DNA from: Microcyclospora pomicola
Taxonomy: Eukaryota > Ascomycota > Dothideomycetes > Capnodiales
Length of the DNA: 64,000 nucleotides
Direction of reading: 5' to 3'
NCBI GenBank assembly: GCA_002786065.1
Contig: NHNY01000033.1
Coordinates: 1 to 64,000, forward strand
The translations under genes and the position numbers were made by a program. Of the stretch, positions 23,604 through 35,010 are shown in pieces. The notes beneath the pieces were generated by a model that saw only the letters and a program-made list of their open reading frames with translations, searched no databases and had not been told where the DNA came from. Numbering within the stretch: the stretch's first letter is position 1; the number at the start of each line of letters is the position of its first letter.

Positions 23604-24099
23604 CATAGAGTCTACCTAGATGAGGATGAATTTCTTTCGATCATGCAGCTTGTGTGAAAGATGCCAAGTCACCATGTGTCCGGTTCTGATTCGCGCAACG
23701 ACACCAGGAAGATCGAGATGCTGCTTAGGCGTTGAGTCATGTGTTATCAATACTGGATCACCGGTCGAGGAAGACACTTTCATCTGCGGCGCAGAGGACC
23801 TCATGCAATAATGAACGAAAGACCTCGTGTGAGGGACGCCGAAACCATGCACCCGTTTTCGACATCTCCGGGTTCGGACAACATCAGGGAGTGGCACTTT
23901 GTGAGGGCCGGCAACGCGGACTGGGTCATAACGACCTGTGAACATGACCAGATGAAAAGCTACGCAGTTCACGTAGGCAATACCTATCTGCAAACGCATC
24001 TACGTATGTTTCGGCCACGATGCGCAAACCCTCCTTCGCGCCACATGCATTCCGACCGCGTTATAGCTTGGCCATCCCATCCCGCCCGACTTTCTCTTG
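23604..24099. other. Intergenic, convergent regulator and SDR 3' ends
   Basis: About 0.5 kb between two converging stop codons. No gene or repeat was recognised. Confidence 0.55.
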
Positions 24100-25272
24100 T
24101 CATGCGCCCACCTGCTGCAAGCTCTTTACCGTGTCCACAACGCAGCTCTCGAATGATCTAAAACTGATGCCTAGAATATCGACTGCTCGACTATGGTCGA
24201 TGCCGTGAACCCCACTCTCAGGAAAGTCGCCACCAGCAGTGGTTTCGGTTGGGAGACGATCTTTGAGTTCGGGGAAGTGCTTCCTCATCACCTCCCCAAT
24301 CTCCTTGTTCGTGTAGAAGCCGGCCGGCACATAAAAGCGCTTGTTGGCCGCCTCGGGCACTTCCATGGCCAGAACGTGGCAGAGGGCGACGTCGCGGACA
24401 TCGGTCCAAACATACATGCCCGTTGGGGGGATCTCATCCTTGGCCTTGCCGAGCATGAAGTCTCGGAAGCGCTGGTTCGAGGTGTTGACCGAGTCAAGGC
24501 TGTTGAGATAGTGTACAATCGGACCGAAGATGAGAGGTGGGTTAATGGTGGAGATGGAAAAGTTGAGCGGCTGCTGCTGCTCGATAAAGTCCCAAGCCGC
24601 TCGCTCGGCAAAGGTCTTACTGGCGCGATAGCCGTCTCCGGGGGTCTGAGTTGCTTGCTCGGGGGTGACAGGGTTCCAGTCGGCTTCGGTGTAAGTATAC
24701 CCTGGTCGGGGCATCTTGGGATAATCGAGCATGGCGGCGAACGAGCTGGTGATGATCACCCGCTTGACACTCGGGGCGAACTTCTTGATGCTCCCCAGAA
24801 CCCCAGTCGTGCCGATGATTGCAGGGTCGAGGAGATCCTTCTTGACATCGGTCACATTGAAGTGGAAAGGAGAAGCGGTATGGATGGCGGCGTCGAACGG
24901 CGGGTCCGACACGACGGCTTGGTCGAAAGCGTCGGCTTGTGCGATATCCTCGACGATGGCGAAGGAAAGTTGGTCGTCGTTATACTTAGGATGCGCAGAG
25001 GCGATACGATCGGCCTTGTCCTGCGAGCGGACGGTGGTGACGACACTGTGGCCACGCTCGAGGAGAGAGTCGAGGACATGGGCGGCAAGAAAGCCACTTC
25101 CACCGGTGAGGAGGACGCGCATATCTGGGCGGGATCTCGTGCTTAGACGGTGTAACTTGGGCGTGCTGGGATGGCGGTGAAGATGCTGGTATGGCAAAGT
25201 CGCTGGATCACTGTGACGGAGCGACAGCAGAGGAGTGATCAATCTCGAGGTTGAGTGGGAATTGCGAAGCAT
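24100..25272 (-). CDS. Extended SDR, Gre2/dihydroflavonol-reductase type
   Basis: Intronless NAD(P)-dependent reductase of 390 residues in the extended short-chain dehydrogenase family. The nucleotide-binding motif is TGGSGFLAAHV and the active site is YRASK; HTASPF and NPPLIFGP are typical of aldehyde or ketone reductases related to yeast Gre2. About 50 residues precede the Rossmann fold. That stretch is basic and serine-rich, so it may be an organelle-targeting signal, or the true start may be the ATG at 25122. No equivalent exists in the described patulin clusters, where PatN is a shorter classical SDR. Sitting between the regulator and patF, it is a candidate to oxidise isoepoxydon or reduce another intermediate; this is inference. 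The gene looks whole. Confidence 0.8.
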   Translation of the reverse strand: MLRNSHSTSRLITPLLSLRHSDPATLPYQHLHRHPSTPKLHRLSTRSRPDMRVLLTGGSGFLAAHVLDSLLERGHSVVTTVRSQDKADRIASAHPKYNDDQLSFAIVEDIAQADAFDQAVVSDPPFDAAIHTASPFHFNVTDVKKDLLDPAIIGTTGVLGSIKKFAPSVKRVIITSSFAAMLDYPKMPRPGYTYTEADWNPVTPEQATQTPGDGYRASKTFAERAAWDFIEQQQPLNFSISTINPPLIFGPIVHYLNSLDSVNTSNQRFRDFMLGKAKDEIPPTGMYVWTDVRDVALCHVLAMEVPEAANKRFYVPAGFYTNKEIGEVMRKHFPELKDRLPTETTAGGDFPESGVHGIDHSRAVDILGISFRSFESCVVDTVKSLQQVGA

Positions 25273-26547
25273 ATCATTCAGTCAGTACTCGGCAGAAGAT
25301 TTGGCAGCGGCATTTAAAAGGAAGAGTCCGAACCTCGTGTCACGGTATGTACGGTCAGCTAGATCAAGGTCCTGTGCCCCGGATATCAGTCGTCCGGCTT
25401 AGGTAGAATATCATGGAGATAGCGAAGTAACCTGATGTCATGCAGCTGGAGTGAATTGTCACATTGTTGTTGCTCGTGTTTAGCGGATTTAGTGAGCTAT
25501 TCTATGTCCGGGGAGATCATCTCCCCGCGCTCTCTAAGATAAGATAAGCTATGGCACTACGTGCTCTAACCTCGAATGCGGTATGTATCGGTAGCTTCCG
25601 ACGAGTTAATTGGGTCACATTCCCCAATGTATCACAATAAGGTAATCCAAATGATCACATAACAGGTCGCCATGATTAAGGTTCAGGTGGTTAGTTCTAC
25701 AAGCCAGCGCAGCTAGTTCCTCCCAGCGTGCCAGCCCCATAACTCTCGAGACGACCGCTCATCAAACACGGCGCGGTGTCGTAAAGGCACATACATTATG
25801 ATTTGTTACGTGTCTCCGTTGCCATAAACATGGGCATCTTGCTTTCTGCACGCCTTGTATGTATCATCTCCGAGACTCCTTTGGCCAGTCCGATGCAAGG
25901 GCAAGCACAGGTCTACCATGGGTCTAGACCCCGTCCCTCGCTACACACGCATATGCGATGTTGTGGGTCTCGGAGTCGCCGATTCGAGGTCGAAAAGTTG
26001 AGCCTTGGTTCGATCCTCAAGGGCTGAAGCAGCCCTGCCTACCATGCCCGATTCCAGATGCGTTGAGCGCCATGTTTTGCTTGGCGTGGGATGACATGAT
26101 GTTTCATGATCTCCTGCCAGGAATCCTTCGAAGCTTAATTCCAATACAGCGATCTCTGATCCTAGGCCCCGCTGCGTCCAGAGGTCCCGATAGTGTTTGG
26201 TGGTTCAGGATCTGGCATCTGAGCTCGGCTGCTATGTGCGAGGCCGCTTCGAGGCTGAGGCGCCTGCTCTTGGTCAGCGACCAACACACCCCCTCCGCTT
26301 GATGGTATCAGAACTCAGCTCCGTGACTCCGGATGCCATATTGACGCAAGACACAGGTATGCCCTTTTGTCGAAGGAAGGCGTTGGTGATGGACAGCGGC
26401 ATAGAAGGATTCAAAGGCTCCCATCAGACCTCATTTGGTTGACCGTGCTCAAGATGAAGCGCAAGCAATATAAAAGGCTGGTATAACGCAGGATATAGAC
26501 GTCTTTGGTCGTTCATCTCGCCCGAAATAGCACAACAGTCTGCAAGA
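25273..26547. promoter_or_regulatory. Divergent promoter of SDR and patF
   Basis: A 1.27-kb gap between outward-facing start codons. TCCGG-containing sites are scattered through it (for example near 25390, 25503 and 26326). A TATA box close to patF is listed separately. No coding sequence is supported. Confidence 0.5.
26469..26475 (+). promoter_or_regulatory. TATA box of patF
   Basis: TATAAAA lies 79 bases before the patF start codon, a spacing that suits a TATA-driven fungal promoter with a short leader. It is the clearest core promoter element in the cluster. Confidence 0.5.
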
Positions 26548-27177
26548 ATGAACTTCACGTATCTACTCACCCTGTTCGCCTGCCTCGGCTGCATCCATGC
26601 CTTTCCTGTCGTCGAGGAGGGCGTGGTTATGGACTCCTCCGACCTCACGAAACGATGGCCGCCATCCGCGCTTCCGAGTTTCCCATGGCAAACGAACTTT
26701 ACCAAGACTCCCGTTTCCGTCCTATACTACATCCTAGCCACCCAGCCCGATCCTGATTGGGACATGCTCAATGAACTGGTCTCATTCGACTGCACCTACA
26801 TCTCGCTGACACCGGACAATCCTGTGCTGCATAAAATCATGCCTTGGGCTAGCACTCACCTGCATACCGGCCCGCAAGGCTTCATCGATGTGTTCACCCA
26901 GGTCGGCGAATACTGGACACGTGGGCCCTTCGAGATCGACTTCATCTTCGCAAACGGCGGCAATGTAACGGCGTGGGGATCGTTCACAGCCACGAGTCGG
27001 ACGCAAGGAGCGACGATCACTTCCCCTTTCGCTTGCAGGGCCCAGGTGAATGAGAAGAACCAGGTGTTCGACTTTCAATTCTTGGAAGACACTTTCACGA
27101 CCTCATCCAGCTTCTGGGACCCCACCACCACCAAGCGGTTCTTCTCCAACCCGGCAGGAGGCGAAGTGTGGGTCTGA
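26548..27177 (+). CDS. patF: PatF, neopatulin synthase
   Basis: Single-exon gene for 209 residues with a signal peptide (about 1-19, ending CIHA). The body is a SnoaL/NTF2-like fold. Segments such as NTQPDPD-like TQPDPDWDMLNELV, DCTYISLT, GPQGFIDVFTQVG, GNVTAWGSFTATSRT and EDTFTTSSSF match Penicillium PatF nearly word for word as I remember it. PatF rearranges phyllostine to neopatulin and is specific to patulin-type pathways. It is therefore the strongest marker that this cluster descends from the patulin route rather than from the terreic acid or yanuthone routes. The signal peptide suggests action in the secretory system, as with the PatO-like enzyme. No break or missing segment is seen. 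Confidence 0.92.
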   Translation: MNFTYLLTLFACLGCIHAFPVVEEGVVMDSSDLTKRWPPSALPSFPWQTNFTKTPVSVLYYILATQPDPDWDMLNELVSFDCTYISLTPDNPVLHKIMPWASTHLHTGPQGFIDVFTQVGEYWTRGPFEIDFIFANGGNVTAWGSFTATSRTQGATITSPFACRAQVNEKNQVFDFQFLEDTFTTSSSFWDPTTTKRFFSNPAGGEVWV

Positions 27178-27927
27178 TGTTGCGTATGGTCATCCGGAAA
27201 GTTCCAGCAAGAGTCGTGTTTCAGCGGCGTGGCACAGTCAGTCAGCTCGGCACGACGGTAGCTCTAGCTCCAAGCAGCTGCCCTGCACATGCATGACGAC
27301 GAGGAGATAGATCAGCTTGATTAGCGAAGATGTAATGTGGATCATGATCATAGATAGAAGTACATACAGCAGACCAAAGTCCGCGTCCCGATCCACACGC
27401 ACATGAAGTCTTTTTGGTGCGTTCCACCTTCTGGCCAGCTCGAACGGGGTGGTGTCGGTGCGCATCCATGTATCTAAGGTAGGGATCATCGTGGGTGCAT
27501 CGCGTTTGACGGGGCGACTGATCGCCAGCGGCGGAATGTGAGTAAATTCACTCCATACGGTCAGCCGAAATGGGCCCAGCGTCAACTCCGAAGCTCCTTT
27601 AGGGCTGGCGCCGGCGTCGGGGTCTTCGGATGAGGTGAGCTTAATTATTGTCGCCTAGTGCTCACGGCACTAAGTGACGGGCCGCGCGACTGTACCGTAC
27701 GTGCCTTGTTAGTTTACTAATGGCCCCCACGTTCTTTAAGTCCGGCCTTGTCTAATGAAGCTTGATGCCACCACCAGCTTGTCTTCACGTCAATTACTTG
27801 GTGTACGTGTAACAAGATCCACTGCTCGAATCGTGTGCCAGACATTCTGCTTCACTTGCTCGTTACCACTTTCACATCGACCTCGTACTAATTTTCCTCG
27901 CTGTTCATTTGGTAAACTGGCTTCCTG
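27178..27927. other. Intergenic between patF and second MFS gene
   Basis: About 0.75 kb that must hold the promoter of the downstream MFS gene. No further gene or repeat was recognised. Confidence 0.5.
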
Positions 27928-29663
27928 ATGGCAGACTCTACTGCCCCTGGAGGCGCTACAACGACGCCTATGGATCACGACAATCTTGCCCACGGACGAC
28001 CAACACAGTCGGAGACGAGGATGACTTCGGAGACAACGCCGGCCGAAATTACGCAGAAGAATACATCCATGTTGTCTCGCGCTCGAAACATCCTCACATA
28101 CTGTCCGCCGCATCTTCGCTGGAACAGCGAGAATCCGCCGCGCTTTACCACCGCCTTGAACTTACTCTTTGCGTTCTCGGCAGCCTTCACAGTCGCGAAC
28201 TTGTACTACACGCATCCAATCTTGGACATTCTAGCCAGCGACTTTGGAGTGCCTTATAATACCATTGCGAATGTTCCAACCCTGGCCCAAGCCGGCTATG
28301 CCGCCGGGCTATTGCTGCTTTGTCCGTTAGGAGATATCGTACAAAGGCGGCCCTTTGTACTCGCGTTGATCTTCGTGACCGCAACATTAAGGTACATCCT
28401 CGAGATACTCATGAGCTCGATCAGCAGAATGTGGCGCTGACATGCAAATCCAGCATCGGACTAGCAGTTACCAAGTCTTTCGCTGCTTTCTCCGCCATTC
28501 AGTTCATAACAGCCTTCACGACTGTCACGCCTCAGCTGATGCTTCCGCTCGTTGCTGATCTCGCCCCACCCAAGCGCCGAGCTTCCGCGCTATCGATCGT
28601 GGTCACTGGTCTGATGATGGGCATCCTGATCGCCCGTCTCCTCTCCGGTATCATGACCAACTACACTTCCTGGCGTAATGTGTATTGGATGTCGGTGGGA
28701 CTGCAGTACGCCATCTTGATCGCTCTGTGGTGGATGATGCCAGACTACCCAGCAACCAATCACGGTCTCAATTACTTCCGCATGATCTGGGACATTCCGA
28801 TGCTCGTCACCAAACATCCAGTCTTGGTACAGAACTGCTTGATCTCGTTTTTCGTCCAAGGCACCTTCACCCAGTTCTGGACGGATTTGACATTCCTGCT
28901 CTCAGGGCCACCCTACCACTACAGCTCGGTGATTATCGGTCTATTCGCTCTGGTCGGTATCGCCAGCATGTTCATCGTCCCTCTCTATGCCCGGTTGATC
29001 ATCGATCGCTGGGTACCGCTATTCAGCGCCATTGTCGGAATGTTCTGGTGCATCCTCGGCATCACCCTCGGGACCTACATCGGGACCTTCTCTGTCGCCG
29101 GACCTATTCTTGAGGCCTTCTTCCTCGACTTTGGTATGCAAACTTCTCAGATCGCTAACCGGTCTTCCATCTATACCATTGAGCCCAAGGCTCGCAACCG
29201 CGTCAACACCGCCTACATGATCTTCACCTTTTGCGGGCAGCTTACAGGTACCTCGGTTGGGGCAAAACTGTACGCCGAGCATGGATGGGTTGCCAGCGGT
29301 AGCTACAGCGTAGCTAGTATTGGAGTAGCCTTGCTCTTGTGTCTGGCGCGTGGACCATGGGAATCCGGCTGGATCGGTTGGCATGGAGGCTGGTCCATCA
29401 AGAAAAAGTCGCTTGATAGCGCCGACGGCAAGACGAAGGAGGAGGCGCATGGTCTCCGACATTCAGACAGCGACGAGAAGCAGGCTGAATTGAGCGACCA
29501 GCCATCCGATGCATCTCAGATCACCCTTCAGCAGTCACATCTTCATGCACACGACGATCAAAACGCCGTCAACGCCACGGATGCGGAAAAGGCCCTGGAG
29601 TTGATAGGCGCGGAGGACGAAGGGGACACCGGAAAGCAGCTCACAAGTGAGAGCCGAGTCTGA
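27928..29663 (+). CDS. MFS transporter, DHA1-like, non-canonical cluster member
   Basis: Twelve-helix major facilitator protein of 557 residues in two exons, 27928-28391 and 28454-29663. A hydrophilic N-terminus of about 70 residues precedes helix 1 (LNLLFAFSAAFTVANLYY). The motif between helices 2 and 3 reads CPLGDIVQRRP, as in family-wide motif A. Another helix pair lies around FVQGTFTQFWTDL. A charged tail of some 80 residues ends the protein. It is not PatA (an acetate-transporter-like protein) or PatC (a DHA2 MFS) by class. Its place between patF and the second P450 makes it a likely exporter or intermediate carrier for this pathway, perhaps covering for the broken patC-like gene. Substrate is unknown. 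Confidence 0.8.
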
Positions 29664-30032
29664 GCTTACTTCGAGGGACATCGTTCTAGCTCGGTGACTT
29701 AGGACTGGCGGGGCAATCATACCACGTAGGCATGGCAGCATCCACATTGCGTTTATTATCCGTTAGGTTTGTAGAGTACAGACAAGATCTTCATCAAGTA
29801 TACCTTCTAATCTCATTCAATGGTCCGAGTGCAAGGATGTATGACGCAAGATCAGACATACTAAGAATCATTTTCGCCCTGTCTGTGTATTTAAACGGCT
29901 ATCGGAGTTACACGAAAATCTGTTAGGAACATCATGCCCGTACTGAATGCTGCTGTTCATGCCTCTGTCATGTTCCACTTCACCGGAAGTTCCCGTGCCT
30001 CACACAGCATCACACGCGAATATAATCATAAT
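29664..30032. other. Intergenic, convergent MFS and P450 B 3' ends
   Basis: About 0.37 kb between converging stop codons. Presumed 3' untranslated sequence; nothing else seen. Confidence 0.55.
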
Positions 30033-31895
30033 CTACTCGAACCCTTCGAACACTTTCTTGGCGTCACTAAGTTCTCGTAGAATGGTGTCCCTTTTCGCCT
30101 CCTGCCGGATTTTGATGCTCAGCCCATAATCCTTGACGCAGTGCAGGAAGCCTTGGCTCAACCCTGTCTCGGGAGAGATATCGACCATCGCGCCATCGCG
30201 CACGGAGAAATCGAAGGCCCAGAGCAGTTTTGCCACGCCGATGAACAGGTTACGTTCGGCCAGATGAATGCCGGGACAAATCCGACGACCGGCGCCATAT
30301 CCGTAGTGGTCTCGCTCATCCCACCTGCCGGATGCCGCGTACACTGATGCCAGCTTGGGGTGGTTCTCGAAACGCTCGGGAATGAAGTGTTGGGGGTCTT
30401 TCCAGGTGTCTGGATCGTGATGCATGGCCCATACGTTCAGCACGACCGTCGATCCTTTGGGTAGGAACATGCCATTGACCGTGTCATCTTTCTCTCGGAT
30501 CAGCAGCTGCATCAGGGAGCGTGCTCGCCCAGATCACTTACCTTCGCCGAGTGCATGCGCGACACCAAGCGGACTAACTGGTCGCCACCGGTGGCTTTCT
30601 TTGATGATCATATTGATGTATGGGAGCTGGTCGAAGTCCGACCATTTCGGTGACCTGTCAGATCCTACCACGGCATCAATCTCTGCCTGGGCCCTGAGCG
30701 AAGCAGTCAGCACACGTCGAACCATTTCTCCAGCAATCATACCTCTTCTGGACCTCGGGGTATGAAATCATAGCTAGGATGATGGCTAGGATCAACGAGG
30801 ATGACGTGTCCGAGCCTCCTTCCATCAGCACACCGCCAAGAAAATAGAGCTGATTGCGGGTGAGCTCGTTCTTAGCTTGCGCATCGAGCACTCGGTCCAT
30901 GAAGGAGTCAAGACGGGCCCCGTTCTCTCGACGGGTTTCAACTTGTCGTAGTGCTTGCGCGTAGAGATCGGTCATGAGAGCGTTGACTTCGGTGGCACGA
31001 TCTCGCCAGTTGCCAAGCAGTCTTTGCGGGATCCATTTCAAAAGGTGAAATGAATCTACTGGCGGTGTGGCACCCAATTCCATGACCAACGACCATTTCT
31101 CCATCAGGGAGAACAGTCGCACCATGTATTCATCATGGACCGTCTTGGTTCGGATGCCGAAAACTAAAACCGTCAGCATAACCTAGCTTTGCAGCATGCT
31201 AAACGCCAGACCTACCCAGAGACATGGTGATACTGTTGCTATACCTCTTCGGGTGAAGCATGTGGTCCTCCGGAGCGACCATGAAATCATGGATCATCTG
31301 AACGGCTTCGGCGTCCTGGACTTTGACGTGCTGGGCTTCGCACATCGATTCCATGAAATACTGATGGACGATCTTTCGGATCATTCTCCATATCGGACTA
31401 TAGTCCATGACCAAGAGGTGATCGCCATTCGTGATGAGTTGAGCGACCAGTGAATGTGGGCGATTGCTGTAGATGTTGCTTTTCTTATCAAGTAAGTCTT
31501 TGATCAGACGACGATCCGAGACAACCAGGGTTGTGCTGTTGAAGCGCTTGAGACTGATGAGGCCGCCAATCGCTCTCGCCCACGCAGTCATGCTAAGGTT
31601 GACATCAGCCTATTGTTCCCACCGCACGAGAGGTGACAGAGATCACAGGAAATGCCCGTCCGCCGCTGGGATTTGCAGCTCATTTCCGAATAATGGTACA
31701 GTCGGCGGTCCTAGAATATGATGGTCAACACTCGTTCACCAAAGTATGAGTGCTTGTCATACCAGGTGGCATGCCCTTGCCGCGTCTGCCCATATGCCAT
31801 AATGTCCACGAACCATATGTGATGGCAATGAACGTTGCCGCAAGGAAAGCTGTAATGAAAGTGCCAAGGTTGAATGCTAGGAGAGATGTGTACAT
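30033..31895 (-). CDS. CYP619-like cytochrome P450 (patH/patI type), copy B
   Basis: Microsomal P450 of 533 residues in six exons: 31763-31895, 31647-31710, 31216-31592, 30743-31163, 30542-30693, 30033-30487. The start is the ATG at 31895; an in-frame extension upstream has no ATG. An N-terminal anchor (about residues 5-30) is followed by GMPPGPPTVPLFGN. The I-helix reads EGGSDTSSS and the heme motif YGAGRRICPG has its ligand at Cys453. Copy A matches it along its whole length (for example GATPPVD, MEGGSDTSSSLILAI, GIHLAERN). Copy B has six exons against four in copy A, so the duplication is old. Copies A and B are the expected m-cresol hydroxylase and m-hydroxybenzyl-alcohol hydroxylase, order unassigned. 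Confidence 0.84.
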
Positions 31896-32667
31896 GATGA
31901 GAAGACTCTTGTCGTGGCAGCCCGTGAGGGATTGCTGCGCACGAATCGTCTCTTGAATCAACTGTACTGAGCGGTTTAGACGCTATCTGTTGGAAGAATG
32001 CAGTTCCCAGCTCGCGAGATGCAGTAGCAGCATGTACTGAACCGCCTGAAAGGAGGTTCGGAGCAGTCGCCTGCTCGATAAGTGATACGACCATGTCCAG
32101 CTCCGTTTGGTGTTATCTTCGATTGCCAACACGAGGCTGAATGATGAATGTGATCTACGCATTGCTGAATGTACTGGACGGAATGGTGCATACATGCCGG
32201 CATAATCGTTCGTTCTGCAGCTCCGCTCAGCATGCAATATGTTATCCGCGATCTTGTACGGTGAGACATTGGGAGTCGGCTTATGCCTACGACGATCTTG
32301 TGGCAGCTCAAAGCAAGAAGACCGTCGGTAGTGTGCTATGTCCGCACTGTTTACAATTGTGATGATGGGCTCCAATGTCGCACCGCCATTGCTTACCTCG
32401 GATTTCTGCGACTCAGCAACACACGATGCATACATGACTTGACCATATTCGGCACATTTACGCCACTCCGCTGAGAACGATCGTGTAGGTATTGGTGAGC
32501 TTTAGTGTCAAGTCTTGATTGGCGACCTCATATATGGCTGTGTGGCCGCGCGAGTACAGTCTCAACCATGATGCTATGTGTGCTGAGCTCTATCACCACG
32601 ATCATAGATTTTGAGGATAGTCCTTCATATCTGCTTGACCATGTGTACATGCTTGACCTGCCATGCC
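31896..32667. other. Intergenic upstream of P450 B
   Basis: About 0.77 kb between the P450 start and the patJ stop, both genes on the minus strand. It should hold the P450 promoter. A downstream alternative 3' exon of patJ could reach into it. Confidence 0.5.
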
Positions 32668-33653
32668 TCAAATACTTACATCGATACCAGTTGATTTCGC
32701 ATGGAAGCCGTTACCGTTGGGAAGCGCACTCAACTGAGTCGTCCATCGCTCGTATTCCGCATTCAGAGGCTTGGAACCTGACGAAAGCGCCACTTGCTCA
32801 CTCCAAGACTTAGCCTTGAACCAAGATGAGTCTACCAGTCGTCGCTGCCAGAAAGAACCCTTCATCTTCTCCACGGCGTACTCCCAGTCAGTGGTGTACT
32901 CTTTGAAAAAGGGCTTATACCCGAGTGCTCCGCCGATCCAGCGACCCAGTATGATACAAGTCCAGTACCCTACTGTGCGTCGGAAAGGAACCCAGGCGGG
33001 TGCTGGTGTGTAAGCGTCGCCCCCGTCTTGGATCTGGAGACAAATTCAGAAATGGAATCTCATCGGAGTCATGCGTGTACTTACTGCCAGGAACTGCAGA
33101 AAGTCAAGCCCACCCTTCTCGTGCAGAAGGGCGTCATGCCAGTAGCCGTACCAGTTCTCGAAGAAGATGCGGTCGAGTTGATAGTCCAACCCAGAGTCCG
33201 ACGCACTGAGATACACAGTCATAGACTCTGGCGAGCTGGGGTGGATAAAGAATCGATGGAGCTGACCAGCTTTGACAGAGACTTCGCCATCCTCGGCGGT
33301 CACAACTCGGATCTTTCCATCCACTTCGATGCCCATGATTCCGCTTTCGACTTTGAAATATTCCGTCTGGAATTGGTGGAAGTGAAGTGGCGGACCCTTC
33401 GGGCGATGCTCGCTGTCAATGAGTTTGCGCAAGTTGTCGGGAATGTCGCCCTTGACATCGTGGTAGTAGGTTTGTCGGAACAAGAAGCATCGTCCTGGTG
33501 GTGGCTCTAGAAACTCTGTGACGAGAAGCCCGCCAAATCTGCCAATTCATGTGTAAACGGCGAGCACTTTGTTGAGTCACAGTAATATTAGTTGACGTAC
33601 TTGATGATAGTCTGTTGGCCCGCAGAGTTATGATATGGCACGAAAGGCGCCAT
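32668..33653 (-). CDS. patJ: PatJ, cupin-fold oxygenase
   Basis: Cupin protein of 290 residues in three exons: 33601-33653, 33085-33538, 32668-33033. The opening [13 protein letters not shown] and the segments [45 protein letters not shown] and [13 protein letters not shown] match Penicillium PatJ as I remember it. Metal-binding candidates are His70, His72, Glu77 (HFHQFQTE) and His112. PatJ is annotated as a dioxygenase and acts with PatO between gentisyl alcohol and isoepoxydon. The last coding bases before the stop (GAT followed by gtaagt) form a perfect donor site, so a further small 3' exon may replace the final two residues. It faces away from the synthase gene and shares its promoter region. 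Confidence 0.9.
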
Positions 33654-35010
33654 GGTCGACAACCACACGGTCACCGTTCCTCGTTACACCTGACGTCGCA
33701 AGCCAAAGTACTATGGTCTAATATGATACCTTAGAAGTGATCGCCTCATCCTGAGGCGGCTGGAAGATGCTGAAGCTTCGCTTTGCATTATATTTACTCC
33801 CGATGGGTCTGATGAGTTTGGCTCAAATCTTACGTCGTTGCACGTCGATCATCGACTGCATGCGACAACAGCTGGCGCACATTTGTCCACGAGTGACTGC
33901 AACAGGACATATCGGACCGAAACCTTCGTGACAGCTGTCAATTGCCTCTCTGAGTTGTCCTGACATGAGCAATGAGGGCGAGAGATAAGTAACCTGCCGA
34001 ACCTGCTGCTTTGGTAAAGCATTGCAAACTCCGGTCTCCTTTGGGATGTCCTGAATGGCCTCACTAGGGACCATCGCCGATATTTCCTCCATCTCAGCCC
34101 TCAGCACATGCAGTCGGTTGAATGTCAGGCTGATTGGCATACCATGCTATCTTTATCGCGACATGCTTACCTGGTCGACAGTCAGAAGTCGGCTGCATGC
34201 CTGAGACATGGCGCACTTCCCGCCATGAGGTAGCACCCAACGGTGATCCATGAAGCACGTCGGGTCTACTGGCGCCACTTTGATTAGGTGCAGATAGCTA
34301 CATGATATCTTTAAAAACGTCATCGCCGACTACCTACTCTAAGCGGCGCACTGCGGGACTATATACAACGACTTACTCAGCGGTCACGGCCGTCCTCGGT
34401 GGCAGTGTCATTGAGCGCCGCCGAACCTATGAGATTGATCGATCGGTAATTTACCGAGGCCATTATGGACCATGGTGAATTGCCCAGCGAGATCACCTTC
34501 CTCGGCAGAATCATCTCTCTGTTGCGGGTGACGAGGTGGGCCATGTAAGATCGATCCCCGGTCTGCAGATTGTAATGCAGGCTTGCTGGAAGCTCGTATC
34601 TGGTCGACCTCAATGTCTCCATCTCGGAGTCTCGTTCGAGTCATCATGTGGCAGGTATCACACCTTTCGACGAATTCGAGTTATCGGTATATCGGAGGCA
34701 ATGCAATGTACTCTGTTGGAGACTACACAGCAGGTGCCACCGACGTAGGATCATCGGAGGCAGAATCTGCTTGTTGGGAACGATACTATTCCCTTGCAGG
34801 CATACGGCTGTAGTTTTTGACCTATACCACGGAATTGTCAATCAGAACTTCGTGGTCATACAAATACCTAGCCATCAGTCCGTTCCAATTTACTGGCTAT
34901 CCAGACGCATGAATGTCTCTTTGTACTGCAAAGATCTGCTGTATCATTCGTGACGTCAGTTGAATTCTTTCTTTCAATACTGCCATACTGTCAGAAGACA
35001 CACGGAGGTC
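33654..35010. promoter_or_regulatory. Divergent promoter of patJ and the PKS
   Basis: A 1.36-kb gap between outward-facing start codons, the largest shared promoter in the cluster. No coding sequence is supported. TATA-like runs occur (for example tatata near 34362), but none sits at a decisive distance from either ATG. Confidence 0.5.

Noticed and set aside
24193-25146. Plus-strand open frame of 317 codons
   Set aside because: It is antisense to the intact SDR gene, which has clear family motifs on the minus strand.
26005-26025. GGTTCGATCC resembling a tRNA B box
   Set aside because: The flanking bases do not form a T-arm stem or an acceptor stem, so it is not a tRNA gene.
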